Shown: positions 27,223 to 36,182, counted from the stretch's first letter. The stretch is 42,384 bases of DNA from Roseospira goensis (GCF_014197795.1 NZ_JACIGI010000031.1:1-42384), one strand, 5' to 3'. Numbers and translations are program-made. The notes: generated by a model from the letters alone, not told the origin.

Positions 27223-27242
27223 GCGACGCTATACAGCGTCGC
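27223..27242 (+). terminator. Possible terminator hairpin after the YaaC-like gene
   Basis: GCGACGCT-ATAC-AGCGTCGC is a perfect 8-bp stem with a 4-nt loop 28 bp after the stop codon. There is no T-run, so an intrinsic terminator is not certain. Confidence 0.45.
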
Positions 27243-28162
27243 GGATGTCCGGATCGGGAATGATTAAGGGGCGGCTTTCCGGGACCGCCATTCAGCACCC
27301 TGAACGATGAAAATGGGCGCAAATCTTACGGTGATGAATAATACCCGTTTTGGGTCGCCGATGCATCAGTTTTCACACCAGGATGGTGGCGCCCGCGCGG
27401 CTTGGCCGCCGCACGCCGGGCTCTCGTGAACCGAGCCGCCTTGCGGCGTCTCGGCCTTCGGCTTCGATCCCCTGGCGCAAGGAAGACAAAGGAAACTTGG
27501 GCGCGGTGCGGGCGGTGAGGGCCGCTCGCATCCCCCGACATCGGCACGTGGCAGCGCGTCGTGAACGCCTGAAGCAGTAACCGCTGGCTCCCGAGTCGGC
27601 CGCTGATCGCCCTCTCTTTGGGATCAGCTTGACCCGCGACGGACGGAGTGGGTGGGCCATTCAGGGCGTGCGGATCGGTCCAGAGACGGCGCGCCAGCCA
27701 GCGAGCCCGGCGTCTCCCGTGATCCTCGACGGCGCGTCAGGCCGCCCATGCGGAGACGCGTATGGCCGCGATGCCAACGCCTTTGCCCGCCTGGGTCGCT
27801 CAGTCCGGCGACGGTGCTGGCGGTTTGCCGTCGCCCGATGAATCCTGTCGTCTGTCCGCTGAAAGCATGCCCGAGTATGGCCATTTCGGTCTCCCATGGC
27901 GTCCGTGTCCTGCGCGCGCGACCATCCCTGCGTGTCTCCTGAAGGCCGTGAACCCGCGCCGCGCCGGTCCAACCCCGCGCCCCGACAAATTTCCCCTGGC
28001 CGGTTCCCGGCCATTCCTCGCGGGACAAATTTGCCGGGCCTTGGGGTCCTCCCCTGCGGTCCGGCCCTTCGCTGCGCTGCGGGTGGGCCGACGCGCCTCG
28101 CGGGCTCCCTGGCCGAGACATCGCAGGGATGGTCCCAGCGAGACACGGCAAGGAGACCCACC
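27243..28162. other. About 0.9 kb without recognisable genes
   Basis: No ORF here has recognisable similarity or a good ribosome site. The sequence is GC-rich with many short repeats. A motif GACAAATTT followed by CCC or GCC occurs twice (about 27984 and 28023) around a GGCCGGTTCCCGGCC stem. An AATCCTGT (27842-27849) resembles the core of RP4-type nick sites (YATCCTGY) but lacks the first pyrimidine. The position before the transfer genes would suit an origin of transfer or an origin of replication; neither is shown. Confidence 0.4.
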
Positions 28163-28501
28163 ATGGCCATCACCCTCGGCACCTTCACCAAGCAGGACGA
28201 CGGCAGCTTCACCGGCACCCTGAAGACCCTGAACGTCACCGCGAACCTGAGCATCGTCCCGGTCGCCAAGGCGTCCGACAACGCCCCCGACCATCGCGTC
28301 TACGCCGGCGGCGGCCAGCGTTACGAGGTGGGCGCGGGCTGGAGCCAGGTCGCCAAGTCCAGCGGCGAAACCTACCTCAACCTCAAGATCGGCGCGCCCG
28401 AATTCGGCCCGCACTGGGTCCGCGCGCGGCTGGTCAAGCTGGAGCGCCCCGGCGACGACGGCACCACCCACATCGCCCTGTGGGAGCCGCGCGACCGCTG
28501 A
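28163..28501 (+). CDS. DUF736-domain protein
   Basis: The 112-aa protein is a typical DUF736 member: starts AITLGTFTKQDDGSFTGTL, has a middle VYAGGGQRYEVGAGW and KSSGETYLNLKI, and ends ALWEPRDR. The family is found almost only on alphaproteobacterial plasmids and ICEs close to the transfer genes; its function is unknown. A GGAG ribosome site 8 nt upstream sets the start. A strong terminator follows, so it is probably transcribed alone. Confidence 0.9.
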   Translation: MAITLGTFTKQDDGSFTGTLKTLNVTANLSIVPVAKASDNAPDHRVYAGGGQRYEVGAGWSQVAKSSGETYLNLKIGAPEFGPHWVRARLVKLERPGDDGTTHIALWEPRDR

Positions 28502-28518
28502 TCCCGGCCTTCCTCACG

Positions 28519-28550
28519 AGCCCCGCCCCGGTGCGCCGGTGGCGGGGTTT
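28519..28550 (+). terminator. Rho-independent terminator after DUF736 gene
   Basis: AGCCCCGCC (28519-28527) pairs with GGCGGGGTT (28541-28549, one G-T pair). An inner CCGG-TGCG-CCGG stem caps it, and the T-tract overlaps the end of the stem. Confidence 0.75.
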
Positions 28551-28699
28551 CGTGTGCTTGGGCCGGGTCCGTCCGCGCATGCCGCCGCTACGCCCACGGG
28601 GGGCTCGAAAACGCCCGCGCCCGATTTCGAGCGTCCCGCGCCGCCGTCATGCCCGTCACGCTGGCTCCCGTTGCATCCCCAGACGAGGAGGGTCCGGCC

Positions 28700-28939
28700 A
28701 TGGACGACGAGGCCACCCGTGCGGCCCGGGCGAAGAAGGGCAGCCCGTTCCTGAACACCGCGCAGGCCGCGTTTTACGTCGGCTTGTCGGCGCGCACGCT
28801 GGAGAAGATGCGCCTGACCGGTGGCGGTCCCCGCTTCCGCAAGCACGGCCGGTATGTGCGCTATCACATCGATGATCTCGACGCCTGGTCGCTGGGCGAA
28901 CAGCGCGTGTCGACCTCGGACGCGGGAGAGACGCCATGA
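28700..28939 (+). CDS. AlpA/MerR-like helix-turn-helix protein
   Basis: The 79-aa protein has a winged-helix excisionase-like motif: FLNTAQAAFYVGLSARTLEKM, then GGPRFRKHGRYVRYHIDDLDAW. Such small proteins act as DNA-binding regulators or excisionase-like factors in mobile elements. GGAGG precedes the ATG. The stop overlaps the start of traF (ATGA), so it heads a small operon with traF and the transglycosylase. Confidence 0.88.
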   Translation: MDDEATRAARAKKGSPFLNTAQAAFYVGLSARTLEKMRLTGGGPRFRKHGRYVRYHIDDLDAWSLGEQRVSTSDAGETP

Positions 28940-29472
28940 CCGCCCGCGCCATTCTGCGCCGCCGCCGTCGGCGCCAGCGGCCGGTCGTGCTGGCGCTGGC
29001 CGGCCTGGGCGTCGCCATTCTGTCGCTCACGCCCGCGGAGCGGGCCATGCCCTGGCTGGTGTGGAACGCATCCGCCAGCGCGCCCGTCGGGCTTTATCGC
29101 ATGACCGACGCGCCCGCCGAACGGGGCGCCCTGGTGCTGGTCCGGCCGTCCGCCGATATGGCCGCGCTGGCCGCCGAACGCGGCTATCTGCCGGCCGGCG
29201 TCCCCCTGATCAAGCGCATCGCCGCCGTCGCGGGCGACCACGTCTGCGCCGTCGGATCGGCGGCCGTCCTGCACACCCAAACCGTCGTTCCCCGCCGGGA
29301 GACGGACGCCTCAGGACGCCCGTTGCCGCGCTGGAGCGAGTGCCGCCGTCTCGCCGACGGCGAGGTCTTCCTGCTCATGGCCGAGGCGCCGGACTCCTTC
29401 GACAGTCGCTACTTCGGGCCGGTGCCGTTGGCCTCGGTGATGGGGAGGCTCGTGCCGCTATGGACCGACTGA
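28936..29472 (+). CDS. traF: TraF-like conjugative signal peptidase (S26)
   Basis: The 178-aa protein has one N-terminal membrane segment (VVLALAGLGVAILSL, about residues 17-31). The S26 catalytic Ser lies in NASASAPVGLYR and the Lys in VPLIKRIAAVAGD; a late DSRYFGPV motif is also typical. In RP4-like systems TraF matures the TrbC pilin into its cyclic form, and a trbC gene lies downstream at 38524. Translation is coupled to the HTH gene before it. Confidence 0.92.
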   Translation: MTARAILRRRRRRQRPVVLALAGLGVAILSLTPAERAMPWLVWNASASAPVGLYRMTDAPAERGALVLVRPSADMAALAAERGYLPAGVPLIKRIAAVAGDHVCAVGSAAVLHTQTVVPRRETDASGRPLPRWSECRRLADGEVFLLMAEAPDSFDSRYFGPVPLASVMGRLVPLWTD

Positions 29473-30101
29473 CGCTCGCCCTGCTGGGCGCGATCACGGT
29501 CGTGGCCGCGCCCGCCCAGGCCGCCGACCTTGCCGAGTGGCGGTCCCATGTCGCCGAGACCGAGCGCAGGTTCGGCGTGCCCGCCGCCTGGATCGAGGCT
29601 GTTTTGATCGCCGAAAGCGCCGGCAATCCGGCTGCCGTGTCGCCGAAGGGCGCCATGGGCCTGATGCAGATCATGCCCGCGACCTGGGTCGAGTTGCGCG
29701 CCGAACACGGCCTGGGCGACGATCCCTTCGCGCCTCGCGACAACATCCTGGCCGGCGCCGCATACTTGCGCGCCATGCACGACCGGTTCGGCTTTCCGGG
29801 GCTGTTCGCCGCCTACAACGCCGGCCCGACGCGGTACCAAGCGCACCTGATGACGGGCGATCCGTTGCCCGCCGAGACCCGTGTCTTCGTCGCCCGGGTC
29901 ACTCAAATCCTCGGCGAAACGGCATCACCGCACGTCCCAAACGGGCGGCCAAACACGTCCCCCAGCATCGCGGAAACGCCCCCGAGTCCGTCCGGACGCG
30001 GCCTGTTTTTCACGCTCGGAACGACGTCCGGCGCGTCGTTTTCGGCGTCGCAAAGCGGCCTGTTCGTGCCGCTGACAACGGTCACCGACGCCGTCGATTG
30101 A
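29460..30101 (+). CDS. Lytic transglycosylase (VirB1-like)
   Basis: The 213-aa protein has a signal peptide (LTLALLGAITVVAAPAQAAD) and an SLT domain with the catalytic Glu in EAVLIAESAGNPAAVS, then GAMGLMQIMPATW and AYNAGPTRYQ. The C-terminal tail (about residues 150-213) is low-complexity and Pro/Ser-rich. It opens the peptidoglycan for the conjugation channel. It overlaps traF by 13 nt with GGGAGG upstream inside traF. The 247 bp that follow, to the relaxase, are AT-richer and hold no gene I recognise. Confidence 0.92.
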   Translation: MDRLTLALLGAITVVAAPAQAADLAEWRSHVAETERRFGVPAAWIEAVLIAESAGNPAAVSPKGAMGLMQIMPATWVELRAEHGLGDDPFAPRDNILAGAAYLRAMHDRFGFPGLFAAYNAGPTRYQAHLMTGDPLPAETRVFVARVTQILGETASPHVPNGRPNTSPSIAETPPSPSGRGLFFTLGTTSGASFSASQSGLFVPLTTVTDAVD

Positions 30102-30348
30102 ACGGTCTCAACGGCAATAAAGTTGACGTGCGAAGCATCGCCCCCGGAACATATCCAAGACCCTACATCGCATGAGATAGTAATTGAGCGCAGAGAGAAG
30201 AGGAGTTGGATATAAGGCAAGATAAAAGAGGGCCTCCTCCTTTCGGCTATCCCTTTGTCTGCACATCGTTTTTTCGGGAGGGCGCTGAGGCGTGAGGAGG
30301 TGTTCGCCTGGAGCGCATTGATATCCATTGTCTTTTCAGGAGGCTGCC

Positions 30349-32316
30349 ATGGCCGAGGACGAGTTCACGCCGAAGCTGGGCAAACCCCGGTCGCGCGGCT
30401 CCAAAAGCGGCAAGCGCTATGCCCATCAGGTGCTGGCCGCCGTCAACCGGGCTGGCGGTCGCGCGGCGCGCAAGTCCGGCGCCGGGCTCGGCCGCATCGG
30501 GCGCGGCGGTGCGCCGGCCGCCGCGCTGGCGGGACGCCGTCGGTCGGCGTCACGATCCCGCCGCCGCGTGATCGTCAAGGCGCGGATTGTCCGCCTGGCC
30601 GGGAAGGGGATGGAGACGGCGCGCGCCCATCTGCGCTACATCCAGCGCGACGGCGTGACCCGCGACGGAGAGCGCGGCTCGCTGTATGGCGCCGACCGGG
30701 ACCGGGAGGACGGTCGCGCCTTCCTGGAGCGCGCCGACGGCGACCGGCACCAGTTCCGCTTCATCGTCGCGCCAGAGGACGGCGGCGAATACGACGACCT
30801 GCGGCCGCTCACCCGCCGCCTGATGGCGCAGATGGAAACCGACCTCGGCAGCCGTCTGGACTGGGTGGCCGTCGACCACTTCAACACCGGTCATCCGCAT
30901 AGCCACATCCTGCTGCGCGGCAAGGATGAGCGCGGCCACGATCTGGTCATCGCCCGCGACTATATATCCCATGGCCTGCGCGAGCGCGCCGCCGATCTGG
31001 TCAGCCTTGATCTCGGACCCCGCACCGAACACGAGATCGCCCTGCGCGACCGCGCCGACATCGAGGCCGAACGGCTGGTGCCGCTGGACCGGCAGTTGCG
31101 GTCGATGGCCGACGCCGATGGCCTCGTCTCGCCGGCCGTCCGTGATGCGACCCGCCAGACGTTGCTGGCCGGACGCCTGCGCAAACTCCATCGTCTGGGG
31201 CTGGCCAAGGAGACGCGCGCCGGCCGCTGGCGTCTGACTCCCGACCTTGAACACACTCTGCGCCGCATGGGTGAGCGGGGCGACATCATCAAGACCCTGA
31301 ACCGGGCGCTTGCCGAGCGGGGCCGCGCGCCCGATCCCGGTGAGACCGTGGTTCACGATCCGGACACCGCCGGGACCCGTGTTGTCGGGCGGGTGGTGGC
31401 GCGCGGTCTGTCCGACGAGATTCGCGACCGGCAATACCTGATCGTCGATGGTCTCGACGGGCGGACTCACTATGTCGACATCGGTCCGGGCGACGGCACG
31501 GAGCCCACACCCGAAGGCGCCATTGTCGCCGTCTCCCCACGCTCCGTTCGGCCGCGCGACGTGGATCGCAGCGTGGTCGCCGTCGCCGAGGCCCACGGCG
31601 GGCGTTACAGCGTCGACCGGCATCTGGCCCACGACCCGTCGGCAACCGAGGCCTTTGCCGAGACCCATGTTCGCCGCCTGGAGGCCATCCGCCGCGCCAC
31701 CGGCGCCGTCGAGCGCGAGCCGGACGGCACCTGGGTCATCGGCCCCGATCACCTGAACCGCGTGGCGGACTTCGAACGGACCCGAGCGCGCGCGGCGCCG
31801 ATGGTGGTCCGCGTGCTGTCGCCGCTGTCGCTGGAGCGCCAAGTCGAGACCGACGGTGCGACGTGGCTCGACCGAGATCTGACCAGCGACACCCCGGAGG
31901 CTACCCGCGAGGCCGGCTTCGGCCGCGAGGTGCAAGCCGCGCGGCTGCGCCGGACCCGCTGGCTCATCGAGCAGGGCCTGGCCCGGGACGAGGCGGGAGG
32001 TGTCCGTTTCCGGCAAAACCTGTTGGCCACCCTGCGCCGGCGCGAGATGACGCGCGCGGCGGGGGCGCTGTCTGAGGAGTTGGGCCTGCCCTATGCCGAG
32101 GCCCGTCCGGGCGAGCGGGTGGAGGGGACCTATCGCCGTGCCGTCGATCTGGCCAGCGGCAAGATGGCCGTGATCGAGAAGGCTCGCGAGTTCACCCTGG
32201 TGCCCTGGCGCCCGGTGCTGGACCGCCATGTCGGCCGGTCAGTGTCCGGTGTCCTGCGCGGCGAGACCATCTCCTGGACCATCGGCCGCCAGCGTGGCGG
32301 GCCGTCGATCTCGTGA
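30349..32316 (+). CDS. DUF3363 relaxase (MOBP/VirD2-like)
   Basis: The 655-aa protein starts with a basic, probably disordered region (about residues 1-75). The relaxase core follows, with ARAHLRYIQRDGV, QFRFIVAPEDGGEY and the His triad VDHFNTGHPHSHILLRG (about residues 174-190). The DUF3363 part (about 300-655) ends RGETISWTIGRQRGG. It nicks oriT, stays bound to the 5' end and pilots the strand through the channel. AGGAGG precedes the chosen ATG. The gene appears intact, unlike the coupling protein downstream. Confidence 0.95.
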   Translation: MAEDEFTPKLGKPRSRGSKSGKRYAHQVLAAVNRAGGRAARKSGAGLGRIGRGGAPAAALAGRRRSASRSRRRVIVKARIVRLAGKGMETARAHLRYIQRDGVTRDGERGSLYGADRDREDGRAFLERADGDRHQFRFIVAPEDGGEYDDLRPLTRRLMAQMETDLGSRLDWVAVDHFNTGHPHSHILLRGKDERGHDLVIARDYISHGLRERAADLVSLDLGPRTEHEIALRDRADIEAERLVPLDRQLRSMADADGLVSPAVRDATRQTLLAGRLRKLHRLGLAKETRAGRWRLTPDLEHTLRRMGERGDIIKTLNRALAERGRAPDPGETVVHDPDTAGTRVVGRVVARGLSDEIRDRQYLIVDGLDGRTHYVDIGPGDGTEPTPEGAIVAVSPRSVRPRDVDRSVVAVAEAHGGRYSVDRHLAHDPSATEAFAETHVRRLEAIRRATGAVEREPDGTWVIGPDHLNRVADFERTRARAAPMVVRVLSPLSLERQVETDGATWLDRDLTSDTPEATREAGFGREVQAARLRRTRWLIEQGLARDEAGGVRFRQNLLATLRRREMTRAAGALSEELGLPYAEARPGERVEGTYRRAVDLASGKMAVIEKAREFTLVPWRPVLDRHVGRSVSGVLRGETISWTIGRQRGGPSIS

Positions 32317-32392
32317 GGCTGACACCGTTCCGGCCTTGCACGGTTTCCATCAACCCTGCACACTGAGAACATGCGGACACAAGGAGCTTCCC

Positions 32393-32863
32393 ATGCACGG
32401 CATGACCCTCGAGCAACTGCGCACCTCCGTCCAGGCTGGCGGCGTCCGCGACGTTACCCTCAGGGGTGAAGGCGGTTCCTTCCTGGTCGAGATCGCGACG
32501 GGCACCGACGCAGCGGTCCTGGTCAAGGCGCGCAGTACCGAACCGCGCCGGTTCCGCACGCCGACCTCGGCCATGATGGTGCTGCGCGGCGTGGGCATCG
32601 ACGAAGCCCGCCTGGATGCCCGCGACTGGGATCCGACCCGCAAGGACCGCAGCCGGGCGCGGGATTCACGCGCCGAGGCGATGCGGCGGGCGCACCGGGC
32701 GGCGGCCCACGCCGACTGGCTGGCCGGCGAGATCGCCGCGTCCATCGACGATCCCCGGCCGAACATCCCGCATGACGTGGTGATGGCGGACCTCGAAGCG
32801 GACCTTGCCGCTCTGCCGGACGGCCCGGATGACCGGTCGGGTGACGGGGGGCCTGATCCATGA
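32393..32863 (+). CDS. Antitoxin of a ParE-type pair (RelB/StbD-like)
   Basis: The 156-aa protein has an N-terminal region TLEQLRTSVQAGGVRDVTL seen in plasmid stabilisation proteins, a middle RAEAMRRAHRAAAHADW, and a C-terminal ending IDDPRPNIPHDVVMADLEADL, which resembles RelB/StbD antitoxins that wrap the toxin. AAGGAG precedes the ATG. It overlaps the toxin start by 4 nt (ATGA), the normal antitoxin-first order. It keeps the element in the population by post-segregational killing. Confidence 0.85.
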   Translation: MHGMTLEQLRTSVQAGGVRDVTLRGEGGSFLVEIATGTDAAVLVKARSTEPRRFRTPTSAMMVLRGVGIDEARLDARDWDPTRKDRSRARDSRAEAMRRAHRAAAHADWLAGEIAASIDDPRPNIPHDVVMADLEADLAALPDGPDDRSGDGGPDP

Positions 32864-33159
32864 CGGCGCCCTGGCGCCTCAACTGGCGACCGATGGCGCA
32901 GGAGGATCTCCGCAGGATCGTCCGGTACATTGGTCGCGACAATCCTTCGCGCGCCCGCACCTTCGGCCTGGACATCCGTGACAAGGTGAGCCGCCTTGCG
33001 GACCATCCGGAGATGGGCCGGCCCGGACGGCCCGGCTTGCGGGAGGGCATCCGAGAACTGGTGGCCCATCCCAGCTACGTCGTCTTCTACCGCCTGCATA
33101 CCGAGACCCGGACGGTCGAGATCCTGCGCGTCAAACACACGGCGCAGCGGATCCCGTGA
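32860..33159 (+). CDS. RelE/ParE-family toxin
   Basis: The 99-aa protein has the ParE fold signature: LNWRPMAQEDLRRIVRYI, the middle ADHPEMGRPGRPGLREGIRE, and the end SYVVFYRLHTETRTVEILRV then HTAQR. ParE toxins poison gyrase and RelE toxins cleave mRNA; the sequence looks closer to ParE. It is coupled to the antitoxin before it. Its last 29 bp overlap the convergent DUF433 gene. Confidence 0.9.
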   Translation: MTAPWRLNWRPMAQEDLRRIVRYIGRDNPSRARTFGLDIRDKVSRLADHPEMGRPGRPGLREGIRELVAHPSYVVFYRLHTETRTVEILRVKHTAQRIP

Positions 33160-33823
33160 CCTTGGCTTTGCGTCGCTTCCTTGCGATCGTGCGGTCATCT
33201 GTCGGCCGCGCGTCGGGCGGTACGACCGAGAGCCGGCGCGGCCGTCCCCGAGCCGGATGGGCCTCGGCATACAGCACGGCGAGATCCAGGGCCTCGCCGT
33301 CGAGGTCGGGGTAAGCGGCCAGGATGCGCTCGCGGGGCAGGCCGGTGGCTACCGACGCGGCCAGGTCATGCACCGGGATGCGCGTGCCCCGGACGACGGG
33401 CATGCCGCCCAGGATGGCCGGATCCTCGGTCACGCGTGCCTGCGCGGCCCCCAGCCGGGTGCCCCGCGTGTCGGCATCCGCGACGAAGGGGGACAGGCTG
33501 ACGCTCAGGAAGTCGTCGTCAACCCGCCAGTCGGCCTCCGCCCAGCCCTCGAAGGGACGAGCGAGAAGCGGGGCGGTAATGCGTTCGGAGAAGCGGCCGA
33601 TCAAGGCGAGGCGTTCCTCCGCCGTCAATGCTCGCGCGGCGCGGACATAGAACCCCACCAGCGGACAGGCGGCCAGATGGACGCGCCGCCCGTCGGCGAC
33701 CGAATAGAGCCGTTCGGGCAGGATGCGTTCGTCGATCACCCGGTTGACGTCGCGCAGGGTGACACCGGCGACGACGGCGGCCTCGTTGGGGGTCAGCAGG
33801 CTGGCGGCCATCATATGCCTCAT
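33131..33823 (-). CDS. DUF433-domain protein (antitoxin-like)
   Basis: The 230-aa protein starts with a helix-turn-helix-like region (LTPNEAAVVAGVTLRDVNRVI). The DUF433 domain covers about residues 135-190, with DPAILGGMPVVRGTRIPVHD and RILAAYPDLDGEALDLAVLY. DUF433 proteins are commonly antitoxin-like partners of PIN-type (DUF5615) toxins; no such gene is next to it here. The start is ambiguous (33823, 33814 or 33811). It converges on parE with a 29-bp overlap, so the two transcripts can pair as antisense. Confidence 0.8.
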   Translation of the reverse strand: MRHMMAASLLTPNEAAVVAGVTLRDVNRVIDERILPERLYSVADGRRVHLAACPLVGFYVRAARALTAEERLALIGRFSERITAPLLARPFEGWAEADWRVDDDFLSVSLSPFVADADTRGTRLGAAQARVTEDPAILGGMPVVRGTRIPVHDLAASVATGLPRERILAAYPDLDGEALDLAVLYAEAHPARGRPRRLSVVPPDARPTDDRTIARKRRKAKVTGSAAPCV

Positions 33824-33842
33824 AAATCGTCCGATGCTTCGG

Positions 33843-33871
33843 AATATAATTCACTCTGATTGCCTCGCCAA
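33843..33871 (-). promoter_or_regulatory. Promoter of the DUF433 gene
   Basis: On the minus strand TTGGCG (33871-33866) is followed after exactly 17 bp by TATATT (33848-33843), about 20 bp before the first ATG. Spacing and hexamers fit a sigma-70 promoter with a short leader. Confidence 0.55.
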
Positions 33872-33995
33872 GGTCCAAGGCGGTCGCGTCGTACACCATC
33901 GCATCAGACCGCCGTTGTCCGGTTCGGGCCGCTGGCCGAGCCTTGTCCGCATCGTCCCGGCACTCTCGCCGGGACCGGAGCGGACGGACGATGCC

Positions 33996-34932
33996 ATGAC
34001 CCCCACCAAGCTGCTGATCGGCCAGGTCCTGGTCGTCTTCGCCATCGTGATCCTGGGTGTCTGGGCCGCGACACAGTGGGCCGCCGACATGCTGGGCTAT
34101 CAGGCCCAACTGGGCGAGCCGTGGTTCATGCTGTTCGGCTGGCCGGTCTATCCGCCGTGGGCGCTTTTCGTCTGGTGGTTCGCCTTCGAGGCCTATGCGC
34201 CCGAGGTGTTCGACGCCGCCGGTCTGCTGGCCGGCATGAGCGGCTTCATGGGCGCCGCGGCGGCCATTGTCGGGTCGCTGTGGCGGGCGCGCCAGGGGCG
34301 GATGGTGACCACCTACGGCTCGTCGCGCTGGGCCACCCGCCGGGAGGTGGAGCGGGCCGGTCTGTTCCGCCCGGCCGGGGTGTTCCTGGGTCGGCTCGGT
34401 TCCCGCTACCTGCGCCACGACGGGCCGGAGCACGTCATGGCCTTCGCGCCCACGCGGTCGGGCAAGGGCGTGGGGCTGGTGGTGCCGACGCTGTTGTCCT
34501 GGACCGGCTCGGCCGTCATCCACGACATCAAGGGCGAGAACTGGCAGCTCACCGCCGGCTGGCGGTCGCGCTTCTCGCACTGCCTGTTGTTCAACCCGAC
34601 CGACCCGCGCTCGGCCCGGTACAATCCGCTCCTCGAAGTCCGCAAGGGACCCCACGAGGTCCGCGACGTGCAGAACATCGCCGACATCCTGGTCGACCCC
34701 GAAGGCGCGCTGGAACGGCGGAACCACTGGGAGAAGACCAGTCATGCGTTGTTGGTGGGCGCCATCCTGCATGTGCTCTACGCCGAGGAGGAGAAGACCC
34801 TGGCCCGGGTGGCGACCCTGCTGTCCGACCCCCGGCGCGGCTTCGCCCGCACCCTGCACCGGATGATGACCATCAACCACCTGGGCACCGACGCCGAGCC
34901 CCGTGTCCATCCGGTCGTGGCCTCGGCCGCTG
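33996..34932 (+). pseudogene. virD4: VirD4/TraG coupling protein, 5' part only
   Basis: About 312 native residues remain. There are N-terminal membrane segments (LLIGQVLVVFAIVILGVWA; the PPWALFVWWFAF region). Walker A is FAPTRSGKGVGLVVPTLLSW near residue 151, and the conserved VIHDIKGENW and NPTDPRSARYNPLLEV follow. Similarity ends after VHPVVASAA; the frame then runs on without sense to 35063. Walker B and the rest of the motor domain (about 300 residues) are gone, replaced by the cassette 34933-36912, and a likely 3' remnant lies at 36913-36988. Without it the relaxosome cannot be coupled to the channel. Confidence 0.9.
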
Positions 34933-35131
34933 GCAGCGTTACCGTCCATTTAAGCTGCCATGGACCGCCAAACCCAACGACCCGTCATTGCAATCAGCCT
35001 GCTTGTCCCCCACTTCCTACAACAACCGACCGAAAGTTGCCGGATCCTGTTGACATCGGGTGAATCTTGTTGCTTTCTGTAGAGGTGTGGCGTATGAGAT
35101 GCGTCCCCAAAATCCACAGTGAGCGTATGGC

Positions 35132-35344
35132 ATGCCTCGGTGTAACGGTGAAATCAAGAGATTGCGGTTGGCGTTAGGCTTGTCACAAAACAAGGCGGCG
35201 GGTCGAGCTGACTTGGATCGCTCAACTTATCGGAATGCAGAGCACGGCGAGCCTGTGAGCGAGCTCACCGTTGAAAAGATCGCCATGTGCTTTTCGGATC
35301 TTAGTGGGAAGCCAGTCACTGCGGCTCAGCTTGTCAAAGAGTGA
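35132..35344 (+). CDS. XRE-type helix-turn-helix regulator
   Basis: The 70-aa protein has a single HTH_3-like domain: EIKRLRLALGLSQNKAAGRA, then LDRSTYRNAEHGEPVSELTV and a third helix VEKIAMCFS. It probably represses its own cassette. The stop overlaps the GTG start of the next ORF by 4 nt, so the two form an operon. Confidence 0.8.
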   Translation: MPRCNGEIKRLRLALGLSQNKAAGRADLDRSTYRNAEHGEPVSELTVEKIAMCFSDLSGKPVTAAQLVKE

Positions 35345-35592
35345 AAGTCTGGCTTGAGGAGGTAGCTGTGGCAGATGCGAAGACACGGAGAAGTGCCGCC
35401 GAAGTTTATGCTTCTGTGGCATCGCCGAGTGAGCTTCTGTACCATATTGCCCATGCTCGGAAAGAGAACTCCGCTGAAAAATACGACGGCGAACAGTTGA
35501 AGTGCGTCTCGGCCAATCGGCGTGCTGCTGATATTGCTCAATTCCGTGCGGCGACGCAATTGTTCAAAGAGCGCTCAATCCCTCGAAAATAA
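35341..35592 (+). CDS. Hypothetical 83-aa protein
   Basis: I do not recognise this protein. It starts with GTG in a GTGA overlap with the XRE gene stop and ends 15 bp before a strong terminator. It is mixed, mostly helical in appearance, with a basic C-terminus (LFKERSIPRK). The coupling suggests that it works with the XRE regulator, for example as a toxin or partner, but nothing in the sequence shows this. Confidence 0.6.
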   Translation: MKVWLEEVAVADAKTRRSAAEVYASVASPSELLYHIAHARKENSAEKYDGEQLKCVSANRRAADIAQFRAATQLFKERSIPRK

Positions 35593-35606
35593 ACAAGGTT
35601 TCTTGG

Positions 35607-35641
35607 AAGAGAGCCCGATGGATTGGGTTCTCTTTATTTTT
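35607..35641 (+). terminator. Rho-independent terminator
   Basis: AAGAGAGCCC (35607-35616) pairs with GGGTTCTCTT (35625-35634, one G-T pair), followed by TTTATTTTT. It closes the XRE/83-aa operon. Confidence 0.9.
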
Positions 35642-35654
35642 GGGAAAATGGCAG

Positions 35655-36182
35655 ATGATGTTTTCTGAGGCAGAAATACAACAAAGATTTGAAGATCTTT
35701 ACAATATCGCTTGCGGTTTTTGTGCCGATTTTAACGAGGGTTGCGATATAAGAGCCGAAATAGATCCGTCTTTATTGTATTTATGTGTGGTATCAATGTA
35801 TGATGATATTTCACGATATAAAGACTACCATCTTAATAACCCTGAAAAACAGCGTTCTAATCCCATTAAACGTGCAGCGTACGGTGCAAAATGGATTACG
35901 CGTTTCTCGCCCATAATTTTTCCACGAATGGGGCATGAAACGGGCGAAGGCGCGTCTAAAGACAGTGATGTTCTAGTCAATGCAGCTTTTGCTCTTCATT
36001 TTGCTCTTGTGAATATGGAAATTGAGGCTAGCGTTAGCCTTCGGCTTTCTACCGAATATTACTATCAGATTGTTTATGATCTTCTTTACCGCTCTCTTTC
36101 GTCAGATGCTCTTATAATACTGTTTCAGGCTTTAGCTGATGTTGCGAATAAAACACGTGGCCCTACTTACTTAATTGAATAG
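35655..36182 (+). CDS. Hypothetical protein, AT-rich cargo
   Basis: The protein of about 175 aa has no recognised domain. It looks all-helical, with aromatic-rich stretches (LLYLCVVSMYDDISRYKDY; STEYYYQIVYDLLYRSL) and no obvious signal peptide. A TTG 15 bases upstream gives a longer reading, but the ATG pair at 35655/35658 after GGGA is preferred because a terminator ends at 35641. It is strongly AT-rich compared with the backbone, a sign of transfer. Its 3' end overlaps the convergent membrane protein gene by 12 bp. The two may form a unit. Confidence 0.6.
   Translation: MMFSEAEIQQRFEDLYNIACGFCADFNEGCDIRAEIDPSLLYLCVVSMYDDISRYKDYHLNNPEKQRSNPIKRAAYGAKWITRFSPIIFPRMGHETGEGASKDSDVLVNAAFALHFALVNMEIEASVSLRLSTEYYYQIVYDLLYRSLSSDALIILFQALADVANKTRGPTYLIE

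Noticed and set aside
27350-28151. Several ORFs of 70-175 codons on both strands in the gene-free stretch
   Set aside because: They overlap each other on both strands, have arginine/proline-rich low-complexity translations typical of GC-rich non-coding DNA, and lack ribosome sites.
35050-35080. TTGACA as a full promoter for the XRE gene
   Set aside because: The -35 matches well but I find no -10 hexamer at 16-18 bp, so I mention it only inside the cassette entry.
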